Positions 1 to 5,764 of a stretch of DNA of 6,751 nucleotides are shown piece after piece. Under the pieces are notes generated by a model that was not told where the DNA came from, did not search any database, and saw only the letters and a list, made by a program, of their open reading frames with translations. Position 1 is the first letter of the stretch, and each line of letters starts with the position of its first letter. The translations under genes and the position numbers were made by a program. The DNA is from Candidatus Nealsoniibacteriota bacterium (GTDB lineage Bacteria > Patescibacteriota > Minisyncoccia > Minisyncoccales > PWPS01): positions 1 to 6,751 of the forward strand of contig PWHM01000004.1 of assembly GCA_003554915.1 (NCBI GenBank), read 5' to 3'.

Positions 1-1
1 C

Positions 2-79
2 GTCGTTCTCGTCGACAAGATATTTAATAATATCTTTTACTCCTCGGGCCTAGAATATGAACTCGTATCATTCCGCTGA
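2..79 (+). CDS. 3' end of an unidentified protein gene (partial, runs off left edge)
   Basis: Frame 2 of the + strand is open from the window edge and stops at TGA 77-79, giving 25 residues that end ...SSGLEYELVSFR. The composition (VVLVDK start, alternating hydrophobic residues) and the NNC/NNG-rich codons such as GTC GAC and TCC TCG GGC resemble the neighbouring real genes. A convergent gene here would fit the hairpin terminator at 135-163, which can stop transcription from both sides. The fragment is too short to assign a family. Two alternatives exist: frame 1 ends at TAA 25-27, and the minus strand is also open across the edge but has no ATG, GTG or TTG start. An AT-only-loop inverted repeat (AAGATATT/AATATCTT, 17-36) lies inside the frame. 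The call rests on open frame and composition only. Confidence 0.35.
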   Translation, partial: VVLVDKIFNNIFYSSGLEYELVSFR

Positions 80-134
80 ATTGATTTTAGTTCGGTTTCT
101 ACTCCTCTACTCCCCACAGTCTCACAATTATTTA

Positions 135-163
135 AAAATTAATGCCTGAGAGGCATTAATTTT
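135..163 (-). terminator. Strong hairpin terminator after tRNA-Gln, possibly bidirectional
   Basis: A perfect 13-bp inverted repeat (AAAATTAATGCCT at 135-147, AGGCATTAATTTT at 151-163) closes on a 3-nt loop. Read leftward, the stem ends in a run of five T, as expected for a Rho-independent terminator 7 nt beyond the tRNA. Read rightward it ends in only four T before AAAA, so it could also stop a convergent gene entering from the left edge. The AT-rich base of the stem is the main weakness. Confidence 0.75.
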
Positions 164-169
164 AAAATG

Positions 170-240
170 CTGCGGGACCAGGACTCGAACCTGGATTACC
201 GAGACCAGAACCCGGCGTGCTACCGTTACACCATCCCGCA
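170..240 (-). tRNA. tRNA-Gln (anticodon CUG)
   Basis: The minus strand folds into a complete cloverleaf. The 7-bp acceptor pairs TGCGGGA with TCCCGCA. The D arm is GTG-loop-CAC with the loop containing GG. The anticodon stem is CCGGG/CTCGG around the loop TTCTGGT, giving anticodon CTG, which reads the CAG glutamine codon. The T arm is CCAGG-TTCGAGT-CCTGG. U1-A72 with discriminator G73 (position 170) matches the known glutamine identity elements. CCA is not encoded (the next bases are CAT), so it must be added by a nucleotidyltransferase. The gene starts 5 nt after the dnaX stop codon with no promoter visible in between, so it is probably cut out of the dnaX transcript by RNase P and 3' processing enzymes. 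Confidence 0.95.
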
Positions 241-245
241 AAAAC

Positions 246-1358
246 TCAAGTGGTAATTTCAACAATGGCCATTTCGATGGGAAGCTGGGGTATCGGAGAG
301 TAATCCATTCTTCTTCCGGCATCCAAAAAGGACTCCATCATTTCCGTAATCTTTTCAGGTTTTATTTTCTCCGATTGTTTTTTAAGTTTTTTTAGTTCCT
401 GCTTTGTAAAACTGACGCGCAAACCGGTTATCACTGAACTTTCCTCATTTTTCAAATCCGCCTCTGACAAGCTCAAGATTAAAAGTTGTCGCAAGTATTC
501 CAAAAGTGAGCTGTGAAACTCTTCCAGATTGATACCTTCTTTATAAAGCTCTTCCAGGTAATTTATGGCCTTGACCCTTTCCTGTTCAATTAGAAGCTCG
601 ACAAAATTAAACAGGTATTCAGTTTCAATGAGACCCAATAAATCCTTAACGTCTTCTTTTTTTAGCTTGTCTTCGGTAAACGTTAAAATTTGATCCAGGA
701 AACTTTCGGCATCCCGAAAAGATCCGGCGGCGGCGGTAGCAATCATTTCCAGAGATCTCTTGTCGGTTTCAATTCCTTCCGCTTTTAAAATCTTTTCCAG
801 CTTTTGAATTATCTCCGCTAAATTCAGCTTTTTAAAATCAAACCTCTGACATCTGGAAATTATGGTCGGAAGCATCTTTTGTGGTTCGGTCGTCGCCAAT
901 ACGAAAATAGCGTGTTCGGGGGCCTCTTCCAGGGTTTTGAGCAAGGCATTGGCCGCTCCCTTGGTCAGCTGATGGCTTTCATCAATTATGTATACTTTGT
1001 ATTTGAGCTTGTTGGGAGAAAACCTTATACCTTCCCTTAACTCTCTTATTTCGTCTATACCCCGGTGGGAAGCGGCGTCAATCTCAATCAGATCAACCGC
1101 TTTCCCTTCGTTTATGGATTGACAAGAATCACACTTATTACAAGGTTCAGGGCTTGAATTTTTCTCACAATTTACCGCCTTGGCCAAAAGACGAGCCATA
1201 GTCGTCTTTCCCGTTCCCCGAGGACCGGCAAAAAGATAAGCGTGAGAAATATTATCATTTTTTATTGCGTTTTTTAAGGTCTTAACTACGTGTTTTTGAC
1301 CTATGATATCCTTAAAGCTCTTCGGTCTGTATTTTCTGTATAAAACCAATTTACTCAT
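246..1358 (-). CDS. dnaX: DNA polymerase III subunit gamma/tau (clamp-loader ATPase), short form
   Basis: This is the AAA+ ATPase of the clamp loader, which opens and loads the beta sliding clamp at the replisome. Visible motifs are Walker A GPRGTGKT (residues 45-52), four zinc-binding cysteines (C64, C73, C76, C79), Walker B IIDESH (D126, E127), sensor 1 ATTEPQ (155-160), the SRC arginine-finger motif (168-170) and sensor 2 GSFRDAESFLDQ (212-223). The C-terminal part (about 230-365) matches the domain III collar. At 370 residues it lacks the tau-specific domains that bind DnaB and the polymerase alpha subunit in E. coli (643 aa), so only a gamma-like product is made and no frameshift is needed. 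Walker B has DESH where DEVH or DEAH is more usual. The ATG overlaps the upstream gene's TGA (ATGA) and has no Shine-Dalgarno sequence, so translation is probably coupled. tRNA-Gln follows directly. Confidence 0.97.
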   Translation of the reverse strand: MSKLVLYRKYRPKSFKDIIGQKHVVKTLKNAIKNDNISHAYLFAGPRGTGKTTMARLLAKAVNCEKNSSPEPCNKCDSCQSINEGKAVDLIEIDAASHRGIDEIRELREGIRFSPNKLKYKVYIIDESHQLTKGAANALLKTLEEAPEHAIFVLATTEPQKMLPTIISRCQRFDFKKLNLAEIIQKLEKILKAEGIETDKRSLEMIATAAAGSFRDAESFLDQILTFTEDKLKKEDVKDLLGLIETEYLFNFVELLIEQERVKAINYLEELYKEGINLEEFHSSLLEYLRQLLILSLSEADLKNEESSVITGLRVSFTKQELKKLKKQSEKIKPEKITEMMESFLDAGRRMDYSPIPQLPIEMAIVEITT

Positions 1359-1921
1359 GTTTTTTTATTGTTATCGTTATTGTTAACGCATAAATAATAA
1401 TAGAACAAAACAAGCAAAAGCAAAAGTCCAACCAGCTTGAGCCCTCCGTTTTCTATTATTGTTTCTCCGGTCATAGTCACTGCAGTAACTATCGATGCAG
1501 AAACTATAGCCCCAAGAATAATTGAAAAAAAAGCTTTTTTATAATTTAATCCAAATAGATAAGCTACCAAAGACGCAGTCCATACCCCGCTAAAGGGTAA
1601 TGGGATAGCGGTAAACCCGGCCAAAGCCAAATAGCCATATTTTTTAACATGCCTCCCCTTTTCTTTTCTTGTTCTTTCAAAGATATAATTTATTATTTTT
1701 CTAAAAACTCGAAAATGTGATTTTAAAAAATCAGTAACCCATTCCAAAAAAGTCAAAATGATCAAGGTCGCAAAAACGGCTCCCACCATAGAAATTAAAA
1801 AAGCGTTTTGCCAACTCAAATCCAAAACCGTTACGGCAAAAGGAATTGAAATTCTAATGCCCGCAATAGGCAGAATAGAAATTAAAAAAGTTTGCAGTTC
1901 GGGAATTATTTCCAATGTCAT
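1355..1921 (-). CDS. Small multi-pass membrane protein, putative small multidrug export family (COG2426/PF06695-like)
   Basis: This 188-residue hydrophobic protein has about four to five predicted membrane segments (roughly 8-30, 37-60, 97-125, 128-152 and 162-178). A basic cytoplasmic-type loop (about 66-95, rich in K and R) separates the two halves. The motifs GIRISIPFA (21-29) and AIPLPFSGVWTASLVAYLFG (105-124) resemble the family signatures R-x-x-IP and IPxPxxGxWTxxLxA of 'putative small multi-drug export' proteins. Transport of drugs has little experimental support in that family, so no substrate should be assumed. The C-terminus is an unusual low-complexity tail, NNNDNNKKT, encoded just before the ATGA overlap with dnaX. 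The ATG at 1921 has no Shine-Dalgarno sequence and lies only about 3 nt from the predicted transcript start. It is the first gene of the dnaX unit; the functional link to dnaX is probably only positional. Confidence 0.8.
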   Translation of the reverse strand: MTLEIIPELQTFLISILPIAGIRISIPFAVTVLDLSWQNAFLISMVGAVFATLIILTFLEWVTDFLKSHFRVFRKIINYIFERTRKEKGRHVKKYGYLALAGFTAIPLPFSGVWTASLVAYLFGLNYKKAFFSIILGAIVSASIVTAVTMTGETIIENGGLKLVGLLLLLVLFYYYLCVNNNDNNKKT

Positions 1922-1930
1922 GCTATATTA

Positions 1931-1958
1931 ATTCTACAACAAATCAAGATGGAATCAA
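1931..1958 (-). promoter_or_regulatory. Candidate sigma70-type promoter for the membrane protein-dnaX-tRNA unit
   Basis: On the minus strand TTGATT (1958-1953) and TAGAAT (1936-1931) are separated by 16 bp. Initiation about 7 nt downstream would fall near 1924, only some 3 nt before the ATG at 1921, implying a leaderless or nearly leaderless mRNA. The call rests on box similarity in a 66-bp divergent intergenic gap that must hold promoters for both sides. Confidence 0.45.
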
Positions 1959-1967
1959 AACCAGTTT

Positions 1968-1979
1968 TATGTTAACATA
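1968..1979 (+). promoter_or_regulatory. Candidate extended -10 promoter for cysS within a 12-bp palindrome
   Basis: The bases TGTTAACAT (1970-1978) fit an extended -10 (TG-n-TAACAT), with no good -35 box 17 bp upstream (TGGAAT). Initiation near 1985 would leave only a few bases before the cysS ATG at 1988. The -10 sits in the perfect 12-bp palindrome TATGTTAACATA, which could equally be an operator. There is no Shine-Dalgarno sequence before the ATG, which agrees with a leaderless start. Confidence 0.4.
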
Positions 1980-1987
1980 TACACAGT

Positions 1988-3403
1988 ATGATTAAATTTT
2001 ATAATAGCAAAGTTAGAAAAAAACAGGAGTTCGTACCCTTGCAAGAGCAAGTCCGTCTTTATACTTGCGGACCCACCGTTTACGACTACGCCCATATCGG
2101 AAATTTGAAAACATACATCTTCGAAGACGTGCTGAAGAGAGTGCTTCTCTATAACGGCTATGAGGTAAAACACGTAATGAACATTACCGACGTAGGACAT
2201 TTGGCTTCCGACGACGATTCGGGAGAAGACAAGGTAGAAAAAAAAGCACGAGAGGAAGGAAAGACGGCTTGGGATATAGCCGAATATTACACTGAAGAAT
2301 TTAAAAAAGACATTGAGAAGCTGAATATTAAGAAACCGGATATATTCGTAAAAGCGACCGACACCATAGAAGAACAAATCGAACTGATAAAAATATTGGA
2401 AGAGAAGGGTTTTACCTACGAAATAGAAGACGGAATTTATTTTGACACCTCCAAGCTGGACTCCTACGGAGAAATGGCCAATTTGGAGGATATCGAGCCC
2501 GGAAAAAGAGTGTCGATGAAAGGAAAAAAGAATTCGACCGACTTCGCTTTGTGGAAGTTTTCAAAACCGGATGAAAACAGACAGATGGAGTGGCAGTCAC
2601 CCTGGGGGGTTGGCTTTCCGGGTTGGCATACCGAATGTGTGGTTATGTCCGAAAAGTATCTGGGGACACCTTTCGATATCCATTGCGGAGGCATAGACCA
2701 CATAGAAATACATCACCCCAACGAAATAGCTCAAGCTAAAGTCGCTTTCGGGGAAAATCCGGCTAAATTTTGGATGCATGGTGAATTTTTAACCGTTGAT
2801 AATGAAAAAATGTCAAAATCGAAAAATAATTTTTACGCCTTAAAGGATTTAAAAGAGATGACCTTCTCTCCTCTCGCCTATAAATATTTAGTTCTCAACT
2901 CTCACTATAGATCAAAATTAAACTTTTCCAATGAAGCAATGGAAGGGGCGGAAAAATCTCTAAGCAAACTTCAAAACAGAGTCGCCGACTTGGAAGTTGA
3001 GGCGGGAGACGTTTCCGAAGATTATAAAGAGAAGTTTTTAAAAGCCGTAAACGACGATCTCAATACCCCCAAAGCTCTGGAGGTTGTTTGGAGCCTGCTT
3101 AAAGACGACAAGCTTGAAGAATCGGTTAAAAAAGCTACTATACTGGACTTTGACAAAGTTTTAGGATTTGAATTGAAAAAAATAAAAACGGTGAATCACT
3201 CAGTTGATTCATTGCTAATAAAAATAGAAGGAGAAGAAAAAATGCCGGAGGATATAAAGAAAATAACACTAAAAAGACATAAATTAAAAGAACAGGGAAA
3301 TTATAAAAAAGCTGATGAAATGAGAGACCGAATAAATGATTTAGGATACGAAATAGAAGATATAAAAAACGGTTACAAATTAAAAAGCATAAAAAATGGC
3401 TAA
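1988..3403 (+). CDS. cysS: Cysteinyl-tRNA synthetase
   Basis: This class I aminoacyl-tRNA synthetase charges tRNA-Cys with cysteine in the cytosol. The Rossmann active site carries the HIGH-type motif HIGN (residues 36-39) and KMSKS (274-278). The catalytic zinc ligands are in place: C27 in TCGPT, C217 in GWHTEC, and H242 and E246 in HHPNEIAQ. The proline at 244 replaces the glutamate common in HHENE. The helical anticodon-binding region occupies about 310-400 and ends in a C-terminal element with KKADEMRDRINDLGYEIED (440-458), typical of CysRS. At 471 residues the length is normal. The ATG at 1988 is the start that gives the family N-terminus (FYNSKVRKK). The 3' end overlaps dnaB by 8 nt. 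It heads the cysS-dnaB-recR unit and is divergent from the dnaX unit. Confidence 0.97.
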   Translation: MIKFYNSKVRKKQEFVPLQEQVRLYTCGPTVYDYAHIGNLKTYIFEDVLKRVLLYNGYEVKHVMNITDVGHLASDDDSGEDKVEKKAREEGKTAWDIAEYYTEEFKKDIEKLNIKKPDIFVKATDTIEEQIELIKILEEKGFTYEIEDGIYFDTSKLDSYGEMANLEDIEPGKRVSMKGKKNSTDFALWKFSKPDENRQMEWQSPWGVGFPGWHTECVVMSEKYLGTPFDIHCGGIDHIEIHHPNEIAQAKVAFGENPAKFWMHGEFLTVDNEKMSKSKNNFYALKDLKEMTFSPLAYKYLVLNSHYRSKLNFSNEAMEGAEKSLSKLQNRVADLEVEAGDVSEDYKEKFLKAVNDDLNTPKALEVVWSLLKDDKLEESVKKATILDFDKVLGFELKKIKTVNHSVDSLLIKIEGEEKMPEDIKKITLKRHKLKEQGNYKKADEMRDRINDLGYEIEDIKNGYKLKSIKNG

Positions 3404-4760
3404 AAACAACGAAGAACTCCCGGACAAATTACCTCCCAGAAATATAGATGCCGAAAAGTCATTGCTCGGTGGCTTAATGATGGATAAAGACGCCATATAC
3501 AAAGTCATAGACTTTTTACAAATTAAAGATTTTTACGACAACAATCATCAAAAGATATACGACGCAATGGTGAGTATCGTTAACCAATCCGGCTCCGTGG
3601 ATCTTCTTTCAGTCGCCAATCGCCTTGAAGAAAAAGAGTTTCTTGAAAAAGTGGGAGGAAACAGCTATCTTACCGAACTGGTTAATTCGGTCCCGACCTC
3701 CAGCCACGTCGCCGAATGTGCCAAAATAGTTCAAAAAAAGAGAATTTTAAGGGAGATGATAAAAGCCGGTCAAGAAATAAGCCTGGAAGGATATAATGAA
3801 GACCGAGACGTCGAAGAGGCTTTGGACGAAGCGGAGCAGAAAATTTTCAATATCAGTAAAAGCTCTTTAAGAAATCAATTTTTACGTATAGGAGAAGCTC
3901 TGGAGGAAGCCTTCGAAAGAATTGATAAACTTTCTCGCCAAGAAGACGACACCAGGGGCGTCCCCAGCGGCTTTCCGAACATTGATAGTCTATTGTCCGG
4001 TTTTCAAAAATCCGACCTTATTCTCTTAGCAGCCAGGCCCAGTATAGGTAAGTCTTCCTTGGCTTTCAATATAGCTCAAAACGTAGCTATCGAGAACAAC
4101 ACACCGGTCGGTGTCTTCAGCTTGGAGATGTCCAAAGACCAAATAATAGACAAGCTTTTATCTTCAATTTCGGGAGTCGGTCTCTGGAAGATAAGAAACG
4201 GAAAGCTATCTACTAAAGGAGAAGAAAACGACTTCACTAAGCTGCAAGAAGCAATGGACGTACTTTCCGACGCTCCGATCTACGTCGAAGACAAGAGTTC
4301 TTTCAACATTATGCATATGAGGGCAATGGCAAGAAGACTGCAAGCGGAAAAAGGATTGGGCCTTATAATAATCGACTACCTTCAACTCATTCAACCAAGA
4401 TCAAGCTCGGAATCGATGGTTCAGCAGATGACTGAAATATCCAGATCCTTGAAATCGCTGGCTAGAGAACTGAACGTGCCCGTCATAGCTCTTTCCCAGC
4501 TTTCCAGGGCAGTTGAAAAAAGAACCCCCAAGATTCCCCGTCTTTCCGACCTGAGGGAAACCGGTGCTCTTGAACAAGACGCCGACGTCGTTTTGCTTAT
4601 GTACCGGGAAGATTATTATCGCGACGATACCGAGCGAAAAAACATAGCCGACATAATAATTGCCAAACATCGTAACGGCCCGACGGGAAAAGTTGAGCTT
4701 TACTTCGACAAGGACACTACCTCCTTTCAACCTTTGGATAAAAGGTATAGCTCTGAGTAA
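3396..4760 (+). CDS. dnaB: Replicative DNA helicase
   Basis: This is the hexameric 5'-3' helicase that unwinds the fork and recruits primase. The N-terminal DnaB domain (about 10-115, starting PPRNIDAEKSLLGG) is followed by a linker helix region and the RecA-like ATPase (about 185-450). Motif H1/Walker A is ARPSIGKS (213-220). Motif H1a is FSLEMS with catalytic E244. H2/Walker B is LIIIDYLQL (323-331, D327). H3 is ALSQLSR (Q368). H4 is SDLRETGALEQDADVV (384-399). The arginine-finger region is KHRNGPTGK (424-432, R426). At 454 residues it has the usual length and no intein. The start lies inside the 3' end of cysS (8-nt overlap) with no Shine-Dalgarno sequence, so re-initiation by ribosomes finishing cysS is likely. 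Confidence 0.97.
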   Translation: MAKNNEELPDKLPPRNIDAEKSLLGGLMMDKDAIYKVIDFLQIKDFYDNNHQKIYDAMVSIVNQSGSVDLLSVANRLEEKEFLEKVGGNSYLTELVNSVPTSSHVAECAKIVQKKRILREMIKAGQEISLEGYNEDRDVEEALDEAEQKIFNISKSSLRNQFLRIGEALEEAFERIDKLSRQEDDTRGVPSGFPNIDSLLSGFQKSDLILLAARPSIGKSSLAFNIAQNVAIENNTPVGVFSLEMSKDQIIDKLLSSISGVGLWKIRNGKLSTKGEENDFTKLQEAMDVLSDAPIYVEDKSSFNIMHMRAMARRLQAEKGLGLIIIDYLQLIQPRSSSESMVQQMTEISRSLKSLARELNVPVIALSQLSRAVEKRTPKIPRLSDLRETGALEQDADVVLLMYREDYYRDDTERKNIADIIIAKHRNGPTGKVELYFDKDTTSFQPLDKRYSSE

Positions 4761-5369
4761 ATGTATCCCGAACCGATAAAAAAATTAATAGATACCTTCA
4801 CTTCTTTTCCGACGGTCGGCAAAAGAACCGCGACCAGGTTCTCTTTTTATCTCTTGAATTCCAGTCCTGAAGAAATCGACAGTCTGATTGAAAACCTAAG
4901 AAACTTAAAGGAGTCCGTACATACCTGTAATTTTTGCCACAAAAGTTTGGAAAAAGAAAAGGATTTATGTTCGGTTTGCAGTGATAAGTCCAGAGATCCG
5001 ATTCTGGCTATTATCGAAAGAGAAACCGACCTGGTTTCCTTGGAAAAAACAAAACAATACAAGGGTTACTACTTTATTTTGGGAGATAACATCAGCCCGA
5101 TAAAGAAAAAGGATCTCGAGAAAATAAGGGCTGAAAAACTAAAGGACAGAATTAAAAATCCCAAAGATTACGGCCTACCGAAAATAAAGGAGGTTATCAT
5201 AGCCACCAACCCGACTACCGAAGGAGAGGCAACCGGCCTGTTTTTGGAAAGGATTCTAAAAAATCTCGACGTAAAAGTTACCAAATTGGCCAAAGGGCTT
5301 CCCGTCGGCGGAGAGTTGGAGTATGCCGACGAAGACACTCTCTCATCAGCACTGGAAGGAAGGAAATAA
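4761..5369 (+). CDS. recR: Recombination mediator protein RecR
   Basis: RecR works with RecO, and RecF where present, to load RecA onto SSB-coated single-stranded gaps. The order of parts is canonical. An N-terminal helix-hairpin-helix (FPTVGKRTATRFSFYLL, 16-32) is followed by a C4 zinc finger (C56, C59, C70, C73). Next come a Toprim domain (about 80-175, with ILAIIERETD, YFILGDNISP and ATNPTTEGE) and the C-terminal Walker-like segment (GLPVGGELEYADEDTL, 179-194). At 202 residues the length is normal. Compared with the usual YxVLGGxISP, this protein has LGDNISP followed by a lysine-rich stretch (115-133). The ATG directly abuts the dnaB stop (TAAATG). In many bacteria recR lies beside dnaX and ybaB; here dnaX is nearby but on the other, divergent unit, and ybaB is absent from the window. 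Confidence 0.96.
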   Translation: MYPEPIKKLIDTFTSFPTVGKRTATRFSFYLLNSSPEEIDSLIENLRNLKESVHTCNFCHKSLEKEKDLCSVCSDKSRDPILAIIERETDLVSLEKTKQYKGYYFILGDNISPIKKKDLEKIRAEKLKDRIKNPKDYGLPKIKEVIIATNPTTEGEATGLFLERILKNLDVKVTKLAKGLPVGGELEYADEDTLSSALEGRK

Positions 5370-5377
5370 CTAACCTC

Positions 5378-5437
5378 ACCCGTCATTCCCGACTATATAT
5401 ACCCGTCATTCCCGACTATATATACCCGTCATTCCCG
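5378..5437 (+). repeat. Tandem 23-bp repeat (2.6 units) carrying half of the hairpin element
   Basis: Two identical 23-bp units (5378-5400 and 5401-5423) each read ACCCGTCATTCCCG followed by ACTATATAT. A third begins with the same 14 bases (5424-5437) and then continues into the complete hairpin. Each unit holds only the left arm of the repeat, so the array looks like slippage or a partial duplication that grew from the left edge of the full element. Confidence 0.85.
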
Positions 5438-5458
5438 CGAAAGCGGGAATCTCTTTGT
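5427..5458 (+). repeat. Full hairpin repeat copy 1 (identical to 5615-5646)
   Basis: A perfect 8-bp stem ATTCCCGC (5431-5438) / GCGGGAAT (5443-5450) closes a GAAA tetraloop. All 32 bases are identical to the copy at 5615-5646, including the flank CTCTTTGT, so the repeated unit extends beyond the hairpin on the right. Confidence 0.85.
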
Positions 5459-5474
5459 ATTGCCAGCTTCTATG

Positions 5475-5500
5475 AGATTCCCGGTCAAGCCGGGAATGAC
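5475..5500 (-). repeat. Full hairpin repeat copy 2, inverted orientation
   Basis: The stem ATTCCCGG (5477-5484) / CCGGGAAT (5490-5497) has loop TCAAG, preceded by GAG and followed by GAC. The reverse complement gives the standard GTCATTCCCG and CGGGAATCTC arms with loop GCTTGAC. It lies opposite in orientation to copy 1, so a transcript could also pair the two copies with each other. Confidence 0.8.
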
Positions 5501-5513
5501 AAGGTTGATTATA

Positions 5514-5540
5514 AGATTCCGGGTCAAGCCGGGAATGACG
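5514..5540 (-). repeat. Full hairpin repeat copy 3, inverted, one stem mismatch
   Basis: ATTCCGGG (5516-5523) faces CCGGGAAT (5529-5536) across the loop TCAAG, the same loop as in copy 2, with one mismatched pair. Copies 2 and 3 share both loop and orientation and are probably duplicates of each other. Confidence 0.75.
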
Positions 5541-5551
5541 GAGGGGGTACT

Positions 5552-5561
5552 TGTCATTCCC
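5552..5561 (+). repeat. Half copy of the hairpin repeat (left arm only)
   Basis: TGTCATTCCC G-type left arm followed by TGTTTCCTTT with no matching right arm. It is a truncated copy, like the half units at 5378 and 5401. Confidence 0.55.
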
Positions 5562-5573
5562 GTGTTTCCTTTC

Positions 5574-5601
5574 GTCGTTCCCGACCCCGATCGGGAATCT
5601 C
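5574..5601 (+). repeat. Full hairpin repeat copy 4 with a divergent loop
   Basis: GTCGTTCCCGA (5574-5584) pairs with TCGGGAATCTC (5591-5601) over loop CCCCGA. The central stem is TTCCCGA/TCGGGAA plus one terminal G-T pair. The single change in the left arm (A to G) keeps pairing as a wobble. Confidence 0.75.
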
Positions 5602-5614
5602 ACAGACGCACCTT

Positions 5615-5646
5615 CGTCATTCCCGCGAAAGCGGGAATCTCTTTGT
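5615..5646 (+). repeat. Full hairpin repeat copy 5 (identical to 5427-5458)
   Basis: The stem ATTCCCGC (5619-5626) / GCGGGAAT (5631-5638) has a GAAA loop and is identical over 32 bases to copy 1. Identity that extends past the hairpin suggests a recent duplication or gene conversion between the two. Confidence 0.85.
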
Positions 5647-5664
5647 TTTTGTGGTTTTAGATGA

Positions 5665-5700
5665 AATTCTCAGTGATGCCCGATCAGGTCGGGCACATGG
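5665..5700. repeat. Decayed palindromic repeat
   Basis: TGCCCGA (5677-5683) pairs with TCGGGCA (5689-5695) over loop TCAGG. The flank AATTCTCAGTGA resembles the outer parts of the neighbouring elements, but TTCCCG has become TGCCCG. It is either a diverged member of the same family or a related one. Confidence 0.5.
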
Positions 5701-5740
5701 TTGGAGATGACGGTGTTTGAGTTGAGAATGACGAGAAGCA

Positions 5741-5764
5741 GTCATCTTGAGTAAAACGAAGGTT
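5741..5764 (+). repeat. Degenerate intergenic repeat of the GTCATCTTGAG...CGAAGG type
   Basis: GTCATCTTGAGTAAAACGAAGG resembles a second widespread class of bacterial intergenic element (GTCATCCTGAGCGAAGCGAAGG-like, recalled from general knowledge). It differs at several positions and the internal GAGC...GAAG pairing is partly lost, so this copy looks old. The call rests on recall of the motif, not on a second copy in the window. Confidence 0.4.

Noticed and set aside
17..36. Inverted repeat AAGATATT/AATATCTT as a terminator
   Set aside because: The 8-bp stem has a single G-C pair at each position of only one rung, is very weak, and lies inside the probable partial reading frame.
1..130. A structured RNA (tmRNA, RNase P, SRP or rRNA end) on either strand
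   Set aside because: None of the conserved core motifs of these RNAs could be recognised, and the stretch is explained at least as well by a gene end plus spacer.
128..322. A 64-codon minus-strand frame spanning the dnaX 3' end and the tRNA
   Set aside because: It crosses the tRNA-Gln gene and the terminator stem and overlaps dnaX in another frame.
246..1358. Programmed frameshift in dnaX
   Set aside because: The gene already ends at a gamma-like length, and no tau-coding extension lies in another frame downstream because the tRNA follows after 5 nt.
1967..2779. Long minus-strand open frames opposite cysS
   Set aside because: They are antisense shadows of cysS, whose motifs and codon pattern are intact. 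No family resemblance is seen.
4206..5386. Minus-strand open frames opposite dnaB and recR
   Set aside because: They are shadows of conserved helicase and recombination-mediator genes and have no separate start signals.
5378..5650. Regularly spaced repeats as a possible CRISPR array
   Set aside because: The repeats occur in both orientations, have variable loops and irregular spacing (22-65 bp), include half copies, and there are no cas genes. They are REP/MITE-like elements.
5406..5660. Open frames on both strands (65 and 66 codons) with peptides such as HSRLDPES, FAGMT and VIPAKAGIS
   Set aside because: They are conceptual translations of the palindromic repeats. The same phrases recur on both strands and there is no start signal or domain. 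This is a well-known source of false genes.
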